Positions 53,942 to 62,973 of a stretch of DNA of 64,000 nucleotides are shown piece by piece (the stretch's first letter is position 1; each line of letters begins with the position of its first letter). The notes beneath the pieces were generated by a model. That model saw only the letters and a list, made by a program, of their open reading frames with translations. It was not told the origin of the DNA and made no database searches. Origin of the DNA: Chryseolinea serpens. GTDB lineage: Bacteria; Bacteroidota; Bacteroidia; Cytophagales; Cyclobacteriaceae. Made by a program: the position numbers and the translations under genes. The stretch spans positions 372,001 through 436,000 of the forward strand of contig NZ_FQWQ01000001.1 in the NCBI RefSeq assembly GCF_900129725.1, in the 5' to 3' direction.

Positions 53942-54949
53942 TTAGCACCCACCTACATTACGCGTCGCATAAATCACATTGCCAGAAACCGATAAGTTGA
54001 AAATGTCATGGTCAACGGAAGGAAGCAAGAGCTTCCATGTCTTTCCATGGTCTGATGAACCTGAGATGCCGTTCTGGTGGCTGCAAAATAAATTTTCACC
54101 AACCTCAACAATACTAAAAACTTGAACAGGAAGTCCGGCATCAATAGATTGCCAGGTGTTTCCGCCGTCATGCGATGTTCGTACCCGATATCTTCTTTCC
54201 GTAGACTCAATTATAGCGGCAAACCCGCCATTGATTCGTTGTGCATCCACACCGCGGTCACCTTCACTTGTTACCAAATTCCAGTGGTCGCCATTATCTG
54301 TAGACCGTATTATGCCTTTCTGAGTTACCCCCATGAGTACACCCCCTGATTCTGCCAATTTCCTGACCCCCTTGGATGTGGAAAAGACCTGCTTCCAAGC
54401 TTTCCCAGCGTCAACTAATTTAAACAAGCCTGTGTTTGTTCCGATGAAAATTGTGCTGTTGTCAGTTTCAAAAAACGTAAGTACGTCTTTAGGCTGAAAA
54501 TTCCGATATATCGGCAACCAATCTTTTCCGTCTATCGTCTGCAAAATTTGCCCGTCATTATAATTGAATGCCAATATCCCTGTCTTGCTAGGGAACATAC
54601 CGACTCGATTGTCGGATAAAATCTCTTTGCTCCAATGAGGAACTGCGGAATTTTGTTTGTTGAAGAACAACCCATCTCCAGCGCGTAAATAGAAGCCATG
54701 GTTAGTAGCAAAGCCTCCACCGATCATGAAACCTTCTTGACCCGAATCGTCGGGAAGTCCTTCGGTAATGTCCTGCCATGTCCGTCCGCCATCAACCGAT
54801 TTGAAAACGATTTTTGCAGTCACCGACTTCATGCGAGTAGAATTCTGTTTGACACGAATGACTGAATCGGATGGCATAAGTTCGGATGCCTGATTGAATA
54901 CCACGAGAAATAGAGAGAATGCGAAAAAAACAAGGCTGTATGTTTTCAT
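53942..54949 (-). CDS. secreted Asp-box (BNR) repeat protein
   Basis: 335 residues with a signal peptide (MKTYSLVFFAFSLFLVVFNQ). At least four Asp-box motifs are visible: SVDGGRTWQ, STDNGDHWN, SHDGGNTWQ and SSDHGKTWK, spaced along a six- or seven-bladed beta propeller of the sialidase/sortilin type. Catalytic residues of true sialidases are not recognisable, so a binding or structural role is more likely. The C-terminus is short and lacks a T9SS signal. Single gene. Confidence 0.85.
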   Translation of the reverse strand: MKTYSLVFFAFSLFLVVFNQASELMPSDSVIRVKQNSTRMKSVTAKIVFKSVDGGRTWQDITEGLPDDSGQEGFMIGGGFATNHGFYLRAGDGLFFNKQNSAVPHWSKEILSDNRVGMFPSKTGILAFNYNDGQILQTIDGKDWLPIYRNFQPKDVLTFFETDNSTIFIGTNTGLFKLVDAGKAWKQVFSTSKGVRKLAESGGVLMGVTQKGIIRSTDNGDHWNLVTSEGDRGVDAQRINGGFAAIIESTERRYRVRTSHDGGNTWQSIDAGLPVQVFSIVEVGENLFCSHQNGISGSSDHGKTWKLLLPSVDHDIFNLSVSGNVIYATRNVGGC

Positions 54950-55354
54950 GACTTTAACTGGATTGGTGAAATATTAACGTAAAAATATTTGCCTTCACTA
55001 CAGCGCACGCCCATCACGCGATATCGTGCGTTATTTTTATTCGTGAAGTACCCAAAGCTAGAGCTTCCTACGCGTCCATGAGTTAAAGGCTTGTAAAAGA
55101 ATGTTAACGAAATGTAAAAATTGCAATGTCGAATCCATAACGAGCACATGGGAAAACAAAGAAGTCGAAAAAATCGGTTTTAAAGGTTATTTCATTTGCA
55201 ACGGCGATGTAAGTAAATGATCTCCAATGCGATTTTTGAAATCGGCGCCCGCGCGAAGAATTCTAAAGGATAATTCAGTCGTTGATCGATCACCGTTATA
55301 GAATTCACCGCACTCAAAATAAATTGTCCAAAGATGAAAATAACTGCTTGAGAG
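54950..55354. other. intergenic region between divergent genes
   Basis: 405 bases. A weak stem (GCACG/CGTGC) around 54998-55030 followed by an A/T-rich stretch is the only structure seen. No gene is supported. Promoters of the Asp-box and GNAT genes should lie here. Confidence 0.4.
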
Positions 55355-55876
55355 ATGCTCGAAATGAGACCGGCTATCTTCGATGATTATCCTGCTATTG
55401 CTAACCTTCATACCATCAGTTGGCAGCAGCATTATCGTGGAATTTTTTCGAAATATTTTTTGAATAACCAAGTCGAGCGGAATCGATGGGTACTATGGCA
55501 TCGACGGATGAGCGTTCCGCTTGAAAATCAACGCGTTACAGTCGCTATACACGACAATGCGCTGGTAGGTTTTGCTTGTTTATTTTTAAACGACGATCCG
55601 GTTTTTGGATCTTTGCTCGACAACCTGCACGTCGTCGCTTCGCATCATGGTTTAGGTATTGGTAGATCCTTGATCGAAACATGCGCCCGTCAACTATTGA
55701 GCAGCAACACATCGAAATTGTATCTCTGGGTATTTGAGAAAAATGAAAAGGCGAAATCTTTTTATGAACGACTAGGTGGTATTCATGTAGAAAATATTGA
55801 AAAGAAGCTTGAAGACGGTTCTAGTGCCGTTGCCTGCCGGTATGTGTGGCATGATGTCTCAAATTTGATTCGTTAA
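55355..55876 (+). CDS. GNAT family N-acetyltransferase
   Basis: 173 residues; the ATG at 55355 or 55364 could be used. The acetyl-CoA binding core is typical: LDNLHVVASHHGLGIGRSLIETCARQL (motif A, with the Q/RxxGxG/A-like HGLGIG), then SKLYLWVFEKNEKAKSFYERLGG (motif B). Such enzymes acetylate small amines, antibiotics or protein N-termini; no substrate is predictable. An attC-like inverted repeat lies 121 bases downstream. Confidence 0.92.
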   Translation: MLEMRPAIFDDYPAIANLHTISWQQHYRGIFSKYFLNNQVERNRWVLWHRRMSVPLENQRVTVAIHDNALVGFACLFLNDDPVFGSLLDNLHVVASHHGLGIGRSLIETCARQLLSSNTSKLYLWVFEKNEKAKSFYERLGGIHVENIEKKLEDGSSAVACRYVWHDVSNLIR

Positions 55877-55996
55877 CTTGAGAGGGATTTGAAGCCTGAT
55901 GATCGAAGAGCAGTGGATACATGCAAGTTCTTTCAATTGAGAAACGAAGCACATTGAAGGCTGTGGCGAACTGAATGAAACTTGGAAAACAGTATG

Positions 55997-56106
55997 ATAA
56001 CGTTTTTCACCTTGCCGAAGGCGGGGCTTTCGGAGCACCAATGTTTGTCAACTGCTTTACTGTTAATATTCGCACTCCAGCCCCGATTTTGGCGAGGTGC
56101 TGTTAT
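55997..56106 (-). other. attC-like imperfect inverted repeat (possible integron cassette site)
   Basis: ATAAC (55997-56001) and GTTAT (56102-56106) frame two 21-base arms, 56008-56028 and 56079-56099, that pair at 17 of 21 positions, with about 50 bases between them. An imperfect, extrahelical-base-containing hairpin of this kind directly behind a gene stop (56130, minus strand) is how integron attC sites look. The end boxes do not fit the classical GTTRRRY consensus exactly, and no integrase is in the window, so this is a candidate only. Confidence 0.5.
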
Positions 56107-56129
56107 AGGGCGTTTTATCCCGTTATGAA

Positions 56130-56720
56130 TTATTTGCTTTCAATTGTCACTGTAGGAATGTCTGCCGAAATCATCTGATTTAAATAGTTTGTCCTGTCGT
56201 CTTTGAGGGTTTTGAAAAAGGTTGTAATGTCGTCACCATAGCTTCGCCTTGAATATGCATATACAACAAGTGCCTTCTTCTTTTTCGAAACCTCTATTTG
56301 TTTGTAGCGATAAAAATTGAATTCGACGATAGTCATTTTGTCGCCCTTACTTTCTCCGAGTAAAAAGTCAACAATAAACTCTTTGCCGTCAGGGCTTTCG
56401 GTAACTTGATAATTACAAACAGCATCCGTTTTTTTCCTTGCAGTCAATTCCTTTACTTTTTGTCCTACGGCATTCTCGGTTTTAATGTCAGTATCAAAAA
56501 GGTGGATAGTCAACATTTGGTTAAAACTTTCTGGCTTTTCACCATCGGGTAAATATTCTTGGATATAATAATTGTCGTTGGGCTTGTCTGTCCATGCCAA
56601 CTTGAAATTTATTTTATTGAACTCCAAAGGTCCTTTCACACCAAGCCTGTCAACGGGGTTGTCGGAAATAGTGGTGAAAGAAAAAAGTAATGTCGAAAGT
56701 GCGATTAGTGTTGTTTTCAT
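56130..56720 (-). CDS. secreted protein of unknown function, cassette-like gene
   Basis: 196 residues from the ATG at 56720, which begins a signal peptide (MKTTLIALSTLLFSFTTISD); the upstream open frame is rejected because it overlaps mnmE. The mature part is alpha/beta with VDRLGVKGPLEFNKINFKLAWTD, FNQMLTIHLFDTDI and KALVVYAYSRRSYGDDITTFF. I do not recognise the family. GC is clearly lower than in mnmE next to it, and its stop is followed after 23 bases by an attC-like repeat, suggesting a transferred gene cassette. Confidence 0.75.
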   Translation of the reverse strand: MKTTLIALSTLLFSFTTISDNPVDRLGVKGPLEFNKINFKLAWTDKPNDNYYIQEYLPDGEKPESFNQMLTIHLFDTDIKTENAVGQKVKELTARKKTDAVCNYQVTESPDGKEFIVDFLLGESKGDKMTIVEFNFYRYKQIEVSKKKKALVVYAYSRRSYGDDITTFFKTLKDDRTNYLNQMISADIPTVTIESK

Positions 56721-56853
56721 TTTTGTCTTTTTAATATTTTTGTTTTCTGTTGTCGTTGTGTTGGCTTTTGCTTTGCGCTGGCTGTTTGTCTTTTGTAATT
56801 TCTGTAACGCACAGACAAAACGGAGTTGCAAACATATAATACAACATATGTGG

Positions 56854-58221
56854 TCACTTCCCGATACAAAACTTACTAAAAATATTATCCAACAAATCAT
56901 CCGTGGTAATCGCCCCAGTGATCTCGCCGAGATAGTGCAACGATTGCCGGATATCCATCGCCAAAAAATCCCCGGTAACGCCCTGACTCATCCCATCCAG
57001 CACGCGCCCCAGGGAATCATATGTCTGCAAAAGGTTTTGATAGTGCCGCAGGTTGGTCACCATCACATCCCCAGTCTTCACTTCCCGCACTTGTACTTTC
57101 GCCAACAACTTTTCCTTGAGCACGCCCACGTTCGTATGCGCGGCAGCCGATATGAATGTAAAATCTTCTGTCTTCAATTTTTCCAGCAATAGGGGATCAG
57201 CCTTATCCAACTTGTTGCCCACGTTAATGTGCGGAATGCCGAGCGCAGCCAGCTCCTGGCGTTGCGTCTCAATTTCCTCCAGCGTGGTGTTGGCCAGATC
57301 AAAGAGATAAATGATCAACGAAGCCTTCTTCATCCGGTCGCGGGTACGTTCCACACCAATAGCCTCGATCACATCGTTGGTTTCGCGCAATCCGGCGGTG
57401 TCGATAAAACGAAAGTTGATACCGCCCAAAACGATCTCGTCTTCAATGGCGTCGCGCGTAGTGCCGGGAATGTCCGACACAATGGCTCGCTCTTCATTCA
57501 ACAATGTATTCAGCAACGTGGACTTACCGGCATTCGGCTTTCCAGCGATCACGGTGGGCACACCATTTTTGATCACATTCCCCTGGTCAAAGGAATCGAT
57601 CAAGGCCCGCAAAACGGATCGGATACGCGTAATCAAATTCCTCAAATCATCGCGCTGTGCAAACTCCACATCTTCCTCTCCAAAATCCAACTCAAGTTCT
57701 ATCAGTGAGGCAAAATGAATCAGCTCCTCCCGCAACCGGTCGATCTCTTTCGAAAACCCCCCGCGCATTTGGTTGAGCGCCGCCTGGCGTGCATTATCGG
57801 TTTCGGCATGGATCAGATCGGCAACCGCTTCAGCTTGCGCCAGATCAAAGCGACCATGAAAGAATGCACGTTTCGTAAACTCACCGGGTTCGGCGAGACG
57901 TGCGCCATTTTTCAACAACGTCTTGATGATCTCTTTAACAATGAAAGGGGATCCATGACACGAGATCTCCACCGAATTCTCCTTCGTAAACGAATTCGGC
58001 TCGCGGAACAAAGCCACCAGCACCTCGTCAATGGTCCTGCCGTTATCGTGCAACGTCCCAAAGTGCAGGGTATGGGTGGCCTGTGATAGCAGGTCTTTCC
58101 CCTTAAAACATTTCTGGGTAATGCCAATGGCTTCCTTCCCCGACAAGCGGATCACGGAAATGGCGGCAATGCCGGGGGCGGTGGCCAACGCTACAATGGT
58201 ATCTTCGGTGTGCACGGACAT
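56854..58221 (-). CDS. mnmE: tRNA modification GTPase MnmE
   Basis: 455 residues. With MnmG it makes the 5-carboxymethylaminomethyl group on U34 of several tRNAs. The N-terminal folate-binding domain starts EDTIVALATAPGIAAISVIRLSG. The GTPase domain has GKPNAGKST (G1), DIPGTTRDAIED (G2), DTAGLRE (G3) and NKLD (G4). The C-terminus ends in FCIGK, the catalytic cysteine motif. It starts 47 bases after the transporter gene and could be read from the same transcript. Confidence 0.97.
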   Translation of the reverse strand: MSVHTEDTIVALATAPGIAAISVIRLSGKEAIGITQKCFKGKDLLSQATHTLHFGTLHDNGRTIDEVLVALFREPNSFTKENSVEISCHGSPFIVKEIIKTLLKNGARLAEPGEFTKRAFFHGRFDLAQAEAVADLIHAETDNARQAALNQMRGGFSKEIDRLREELIHFASLIELELDFGEEDVEFAQRDDLRNLITRIRSVLRALIDSFDQGNVIKNGVPTVIAGKPNAGKSTLLNTLLNEERAIVSDIPGTTRDAIEDEIVLGGINFRFIDTAGLRETNDVIEAIGVERTRDRMKKASLIIYLFDLANTTLEEIETQRQELAALGIPHINVGNKLDKADPLLLEKLKTEDFTFISAAAHTNVGVLKEKLLAKVQVREVKTGDVMVTNLRHYQNLLQTYDSLGRVLDGMSQGVTGDFLAMDIRQSLHYLGEITGAITTDDLLDNIFSKFCIGK

Positions 58222-58268
58222 GGGCGCAAGTTACGGCTTGTCAACGACGACGCAAGGCTTTCCGTTCC

Positions 58269-60158
58269 TCAAGCCCGGACGATCAGCACGGGAATATGCA
58301 CCCGGTGCCGCACCGTATCCACCGTGGTGCCAAACACCAGGTCCTTGAAGAACTTGTGACCGTGAGCCCCCATCACCAGCAGATCCGCCTGGAATTCACC
58401 CACCATCTCGGGAATGCAACGGCGCGGGTTGCCATAGCCCACTTTGATCTCGACGCTGTAGCCTCGCTCCAGCAGTTGTGCGCGATAATTTTCCAGCGAC
58501 GCGGCATCCGTGTGCGACTCATGGTCGGCAATGTCGGCGCCATAGACCATGGCTCCGGCCGTTTCCACCACGTGCAGCAAAACATAGCGGGCGTTTTTGC
58601 CGCCCTGGGCCAGGGCACTGCGGATGGTCAGGCTGTCGATGTCACTGAAGTCGAGCGTGATGGCAATGCGGTTGTAGACCAGGTCGTGGTTCACGTCCAG
58701 CGTAACGGCTTGGCCATGCGGTCCGCGGGCATCCCGTTCGGCGGCGCGCCGTTCGATGAGGGGTTTCAGGGTGATGTAAAGCAGCAAACCGGCGGCGGCC
58801 ACGCAAACCGGTACGGCCGTGATCCAAATGATCCATGCCGAATCGCCGGCCACCGCCAGCCAACCCGTAATTTCCTGGATGACGAGCTTCACATTCAATC
58901 CCACAATGACGGCGGCAATGACCCAGGCGGTCACTTTCAGCCAGGGTTTGATCACGAAGATGCCCATCTTGCTTTTGTCGCTGTTGAAATGGATGAGCGG
59001 GATCACAGCAAAACCCAGTTGCAAACTCAGGATCACCTGGCTGAAAATGAGCAACGCACCGGTTTCCTGTTCTCCATAAATGATGATAACGAGCAGGGCG
59101 GGTACGATGGCGATCAACCGCGTGATGAGCCGGCGCAGCCAGGGAGCGATGCGCAGGTTGAGATAGCCTTCCATCACGATCTGGCCGGCCAGCGTGCCCG
59201 TGATTGTCGAGCTTTGTCCTGCGGCCACCAGGGCGATGCCGAAGAGGAGAGAAGCCCACTTCGTGCCCAGCAGGGGAGCGAGGAATTTATAAGCGTCTTG
59301 TATTTGCTCGACGTCATTTAATCCGGCTTTAAAGAATGTGGCGGCCGCCAAAACGAGAATGGCAGCGTTCACAAAGAACGCCGCATTCAAGGCCACGGCC
59401 GAGTCGATAAAGTTATATTTAATGGCCGACCAAATCCCTTTCTCGCTGGTGTTGTAGCGCCGGGTTTGCACGAGCGATGAATGCAGGTATAGGTTGTGCG
59501 GCATCACCGTGGCGCCGATAATGCCGATGGCGATATAAAGGGCTTGTTCGTTTGGCAGGGAGGGTACAAAGCCGCGAACCAGGTCCGTCACGGGCGGTTT
59601 GGCCAGGATCATCTCCACCAGGAAGGCGCCGCCGATAATGGCGACCAGCGCAATAATAAAAGTCTCGATGCGGCGCATGCCATAGCTTTGCAGGACGAGC
59701 AAGAGCAGCGTGTCCAGCACGGTCAAACTCACCCCCCAGATCAGCGGCAACCCGAAGAGAAGCTGAAGGCCGATGGCCATTCCCAGCACTTCCGCGAGAT
59801 CGCAGGCGGCGATGGCGATTTCAGCCAGTATCCACAAAGAAAAATTTACGGGACGGCTATACGCCGTACGCGATGCCTGCGCCAGGTCCAATTGGCGCAC
59901 GATGCCCAGGCGGGCGCTCAGGCTTTGAAGCAGCAACGCCATCATGTTCGACATCAGCAACACCCAGAGCAGCGAGTAGCCAAACTTGCTCCCGCCCGCG
60001 ATGTCGGTGGCCCAGTTGCCCGGATCCATATAGCCCACACTCACCAGGTAGGCCGGCCCCATAAAGGCCAGCATCTTACGCCAGCCTTTCCGTTGGGTGT
60101 CCACGGTGGCGTGGACCTCGCTAAGTGATTTACGCTGTTGTAAAGTATCGGTTTCCAT
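58269..60158 (-). CDS. mntH: Nramp manganese transporter fused to a universal stress domain
   Basis: 629 residues. Residues about 30-460 are an Nramp proton-coupled divalent metal transporter with eleven or so membrane helices, the metal-binding DPGN (Asp45-Asn48, in YMDPGNWATD) and MPHNLYLHS in helix 6. Residues about 485-629 are a UspA domain (YNRIAITLDFSD to VHIPVLIVRA) with the ATP-type loop MGAHGHKFFKDLVFGTTVDT (G-2x-G-9x-G-T). The fusion puts a nucleotide-binding domain on the cytoplasmic side, where it may modulate transport. It starts 9 bases after the mntR stop, so Mn-responsive control is likely. Confidence 0.95.
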   Translation of the reverse strand: METDTLQQRKSLSEVHATVDTQRKGWRKMLAFMGPAYLVSVGYMDPGNWATDIAGGSKFGYSLLWVLLMSNMMALLLQSLSARLGIVRQLDLAQASRTAYSRPVNFSLWILAEIAIAACDLAEVLGMAIGLQLLFGLPLIWGVSLTVLDTLLLLVLQSYGMRRIETFIIALVAIIGGAFLVEMILAKPPVTDLVRGFVPSLPNEQALYIAIGIIGATVMPHNLYLHSSLVQTRRYNTSEKGIWSAIKYNFIDSAVALNAAFFVNAAILVLAAATFFKAGLNDVEQIQDAYKFLAPLLGTKWASLLFGIALVAAGQSSTITGTLAGQIVMEGYLNLRIAPWLRRLITRLIAIVPALLVIIIYGEQETGALLIFSQVILSLQLGFAVIPLIHFNSDKSKMGIFVIKPWLKVTAWVIAAVIVGLNVKLVIQEITGWLAVAGDSAWIIWITAVPVCVAAAGLLLYITLKPLIERRAAERDARGPHGQAVTLDVNHDLVYNRIAITLDFSDIDSLTIRSALAQGGKNARYVLLHVVETAGAMVYGADIADHESHTDAASLENYRAQLLERGYSVEIKVGYGNPRRCIPEMVGEFQADLLVMGAHGHKFFKDLVFGTTVDTVRHRVHIPVLIVRA

Positions 60159-60167
60159 TTTCTTTTG

Positions 60168-60821
60168 TTACGCAGTTACTAAAATGTTCTCGGCCACGGT
60201 CTTGCTGATGGTCAGGCGCTTGCCATCCACTTCCACTTCCAGGCTTTCGTCGTATTCTTCCTTGCCGATGAGTTTGATCGTTTTGCCAGGCACCGCACCA
60301 ATGCGGTTGAGGTACTTCAATAAATTCGAATCCGAATCGTGCACCGCCTCGATGGTTCCGGTGTAGCCCGCGGCCAGGCCATGCAGCGGCTGGCGTAAGG
60401 GCACGGCGATCTTGCCGTGTTTGTCGGGAATGGGCTCGCCATGCGGATCGGTGGTGGGGAAGCCCAGGAATTCGTCCAGCTTCTGGATGAGCACGGCCGA
60501 CTGGATGTGCTCCAGTTGCTCAGCGATCTCGTGCACCTCGTCCCAGTTGAAGCGAAGCTTCTCCACCAGGAAGGTCTCCCACAGCCGGTGCTTGCGGATC
60601 ACCATCAGCGCTTCGCTCTTGCCCTGTTTGGTGATCTTCACACCATAGTACTTTTCGTAGGAAATGAAATTCTTGGCCGACAGCTTCTTGATCATGTCGG
60701 TCACCGAGGCTGCTTTGGTGTGCATCACCTCAGCAATTTCATTGGTAAGCACGGCCTGTGATCCGCTGCCGGAGAGGTGATAGATGGCTTTCAGATAGTT
60801 TTCTTCCGTGAAGCTGGGCAT
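60168..60821 (-). CDS. mntR: DtxR/MntR family metal-dependent regulator
   Basis: 217 residues. N-terminal winged helix (TEENYLKAIYHLSGSGSQ, VLTNEIAEVMHTKAASVTDMIKKL), a dimerisation and metal-binding domain with HRLWETFLV and EVHEIAEQLEHIQS, and a C-terminal SH3-like FeoA domain (PLHGLAAGYTGTIEAVHD to the end). DtxR-type proteins bind Mn(II) or Fe(II) and repress uptake genes when the metal is plentiful. The linked Nramp gene makes manganese the likely ligand. A TTTAGAC/GTCTAAA palindrome 31 bases upstream suggests autoregulation. Confidence 0.94.
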   Translation of the reverse strand: MPSFTEENYLKAIYHLSGSGSQAVLTNEIAEVMHTKAASVTDMIKKLSAKNFISYEKYYGVKITKQGKSEALMVIRKHRLWETFLVEKLRFNWDEVHEIAEQLEHIQSAVLIQKLDEFLGFPTTDPHGEPIPDKHGKIAVPLRQPLHGLAAGYTGTIEAVHDSDSNLLKYLNRIGAVPGKTIKLIGKEEYDESLEVEVDGKRLTISKTVAENILVTA

Positions 60822-60852
60822 GACATAAGGTATCGATTTACAAAAGTAAAAA

Positions 60853-60868
60853 TTTAGACTGGTCTAAA
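60853..60868. promoter_or_regulatory. candidate MntR/DtxR operator
   Basis: TTTAGACTGGTCTAAA is an inverted repeat with 7-bp arms and two central bases. It closely resembles known DtxR/SirR/MntR operators of the TTTAGG-n4-CCTAAA type. It lies 32 bases upstream of the mntR ATG in the only space available for the promoter. Confidence 0.8.
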
Positions 60869-60916
60869 AAATAATTCAGGCAAAATTGTTTTGAGCGGGC
60901 CGGGAAGCATGGGCTG

Positions 60917-62038
60917 TCAGATCAAAACGTGGACAATGGCCTTGAAAAGCTTGTTTTCTTCGTCCTCCCAGTAGACGTTATGGGGTGGAACGGTATAGAA
61001 AGGACCGGTTTTCAACGCCTGCAGGATGCTCCCGGCATTGAAGTCTTCAGGGTTGAAAGCCACGGCCGCACGATACGGAGCACAACGTGCTACCCAGTCC
61101 GGGTGGTCAATGAGCAACATGGGCAATCGGTAGGCGAGGTATTCGTAGAGTTTGGTTGGCGTGCTGTGCGCGGTAGAGGGATTGGGAGGGTAGGACACGA
61201 TGCCGAAGTCTGCCGTTTGAATGGCGTCCAGGATGGCCGTGTGGGGCACCAGCCGGTCGCCGCCTTGCAACGTCACGAAGGGCTTGTCCTTCAGCAAGCC
61301 CTGTAATTTCTGGAATGTACCGGCGTGCGAGCAATACCCAATAATGAGCAGCCTGATCCGGTTGTCCACCGCGTGAAGCCTGGACGCTATATCCAACGCA
61401 ACGAAAACGCCGGTGGTCTCTGCCAGGGTGCCGCTGAATAACAGCTGGATCGTATCGCTTTCCCGGTTCGGCGCCGGGCGACGTGTGCTGGTCTGTGGTG
61501 AGCGTACTTTGTTCTCCAACACCATTTTGCGTTTCCCCGGGAAATGAAGCTCTTTTTCATATCCCGCTTCAGCCAGGAAATAAAGGGAGACCCACCCCTT
61601 CGACAATCGTTCTTTTGTGCGGACAAGGCCCGCGACAAAGGCACGCAACAGGGGGGGGAACGTTGGACTATGCAAAATATTCAACGCGTAATTCTCCTGC
61701 ACATCATAGATCACCCGACAGCCCGTGAGCCCTTTTGCCACGAGCGAGATCCACAACAGTTCATGCGTACAAATGATCAATACGTGCGGCCGCAAACGCA
61801 ACACGATGCCCAGCACGGTGAAGACGCGAAGCACGCGGGCGATCCCGATTCTTCGGAATGGTTTCAGGGAATGCAGGGAGATCGAACTCACCCCGCCAGG
61901 CACCTGCCCTTCGTACCCGATAACATGCACATCATATTCCCGGGCGAGGCTTACCCCCAACTTCTCAAACATGCGCGTGTCGTTCACGGGTTTCAACAGG
62001 GAGGCGAGGACTATTCTCCTTTTTTTTATTTCTTGCAT
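60917..62038 (-). CDS. glycosyltransferase family 4-like protein
   Basis: 373 residues of the GT-B fold. The N-terminal Rossmann half has RRIVLASLLKPVNDTRMFEKL and VIYDVQENY. The C-terminal half has LLFSGTLAETTGVFVAL, the sugar-nucleotide region ILDAIQTADFGIVSYPPNPSTAHSTPTKLYEYLAYRLPMLL with the Glu of the conserved E-x7-E-like stretch. Such proteins transfer hexoses in exopolysaccharide or lipopolysaccharide synthesis. It is divergent from dapD, with only 29 bases between the start codons. Confidence 0.9.
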   Translation of the reverse strand: MQEIKKRRIVLASLLKPVNDTRMFEKLGVSLAREYDVHVIGYEGQVPGGVSSISLHSLKPFRRIGIARVLRVFTVLGIVLRLRPHVLIICTHELLWISLVAKGLTGCRVIYDVQENYALNILHSPTFPPLLRAFVAGLVRTKERLSKGWVSLYFLAEAGYEKELHFPGKRKMVLENKVRSPQTSTRRPAPNRESDTIQLLFSGTLAETTGVFVALDIASRLHAVDNRIRLLIIGYCSHAGTFQKLQGLLKDKPFVTLQGGDRLVPHTAILDAIQTADFGIVSYPPNPSTAHSTPTKLYEYLAYRLPMLLIDHPDWVARCAPYRAAVAFNPEDFNAGSILQALKTGPFYTVPPHNVYWEDEENKLFKAIVHVLI

Positions 62039-62067
62039 GTCGATTTAAAGCATTTAAAGCTAACACA

Positions 62068-62880
62068 ATGGAATTGAAAGAACGCATTGAAAAGATCTGG
62101 GACGACCGCACGTTGCTTCAACAGGCTGAAAGCCAGGAGCTCATTCGCTCCGTAGTAGAGAAACTGGACAAGGGCGAGCTGCGCGTGGCCGAGCCCGTAG
62201 CCACCGGCTGGCAGGTGAACGAATGGGTGAAAAAAGCGGTCATCCTCTATTTCCCCATCCAACAAATGGAGACGATCGAGGTCGGTCCTTTTGAATTTCA
62301 TGATAAGATAAAACTGAAACGCAACTACAAGGAACTCGGCGTCCGCGTGGTGCCGCACGCCGTGGCCCGTCATGGTTCCTATATCAGCAAGGGGGTGATC
62401 CTCATGCCCTCCTACGTCAACATCGGCGCCTACGTCGATGAGGGCACCATGGTCGACACCTGGGCCACCGTGGGGAGCTGCGCACAGATTGGGAAAAATG
62501 TTCACCTCAGCGGAGGTGTTGGCATCGGCGGCGTGTTGGAACCTGTACAAGCTGCGCCCGTTATCATCGAAGATGGCGCATTCCTCGGCTCGCGGTGCAT
62601 CGTCGTAGAGGGTGTAAGGGTAGGGAAGGAGGCCGTGCTGGGCGCCAATGTGGTGTTGACGGCAAGCTCGAAAGTGATTGATGTAACTGGCTCAAAACCA
62701 ATTGAATACAAGGGATTCGTTCCCGACCGATCCGTGGTCATTCCCGGCACCTATGCCAAGACCTTTCCCGCGGGCGAGTTCCAGGTGCCTTGCGCGCTCA
62801 TCATCGGCAAGCGCAAAGAAAGCACCGACAAAAAAACGTCCCTGAACGATGCGCTCCGCGAAAATAATGTGTCGGTCTAG
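62068..62880 (+). CDS. dapD: 2,3,4,5-tetrahydropyridine-2,6-dicarboxylate N-succinyltransferase
   Basis: 270 residues. DapD transfers succinyl from succinyl-CoA to tetrahydrodipicolinate in lysine and meso-diaminopimelate synthesis. The N-terminal helical part (LKERIEKIWDDRTLLQ) is followed by a left-handed beta-helix of hexapeptide repeats, with the family signature MPSYVNIGAYVDEGTMVDTWATVGSCAQIG and GVGIGGVLEPVQA. The length is normal. It is divergent from the glycosyltransferase gene. Confidence 0.97.
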   Translation: MELKERIEKIWDDRTLLQQAESQELIRSVVEKLDKGELRVAEPVATGWQVNEWVKKAVILYFPIQQMETIEVGPFEFHDKIKLKRNYKELGVRVVPHAVARHGSYISKGVILMPSYVNIGAYVDEGTMVDTWATVGSCAQIGKNVHLSGGVGIGGVLEPVQAAPVIIEDGAFLGSRCIVVEGVRVGKEAVLGANVVLTASSKVIDVTGSKPIEYKGFVPDRSVVIPGTYAKTFPAGEFQVPCALIIGKRKESTDKKTSLNDALRENNVSV

Positions 62881-62953
62881 CCGTCTCTGAAGAGGAGTTG
62901 GCACACGCTTTGGATTTCATAAATCGTTTACATCACCGTACGATGTAATTGTG

Positions 62954-62961
62954 TAAATTTG
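62954..62961 (+). promoter_or_regulatory. TAAATTTG -7 element
   Basis: TAAATTTG is an exact TAnnTTTG match, 12 bases before the ATG at 62974. TTTA at 62927-62930 is a possible -33 partner at 23 bases. The short leader suits Bacteroidota transcripts. Confidence 0.5.
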
Positions 62962-62973
62962 GTTTGATAAACG

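Noticed and set aside
58269-60158. Long plus-strand frames opposite the Nramp gene, up to 341 codons
   Set aside because: They are antisense to clear Nramp and UspA motifs and have His/Gln/Arg-rich composition typical of antisense reading in GC-rich genes.
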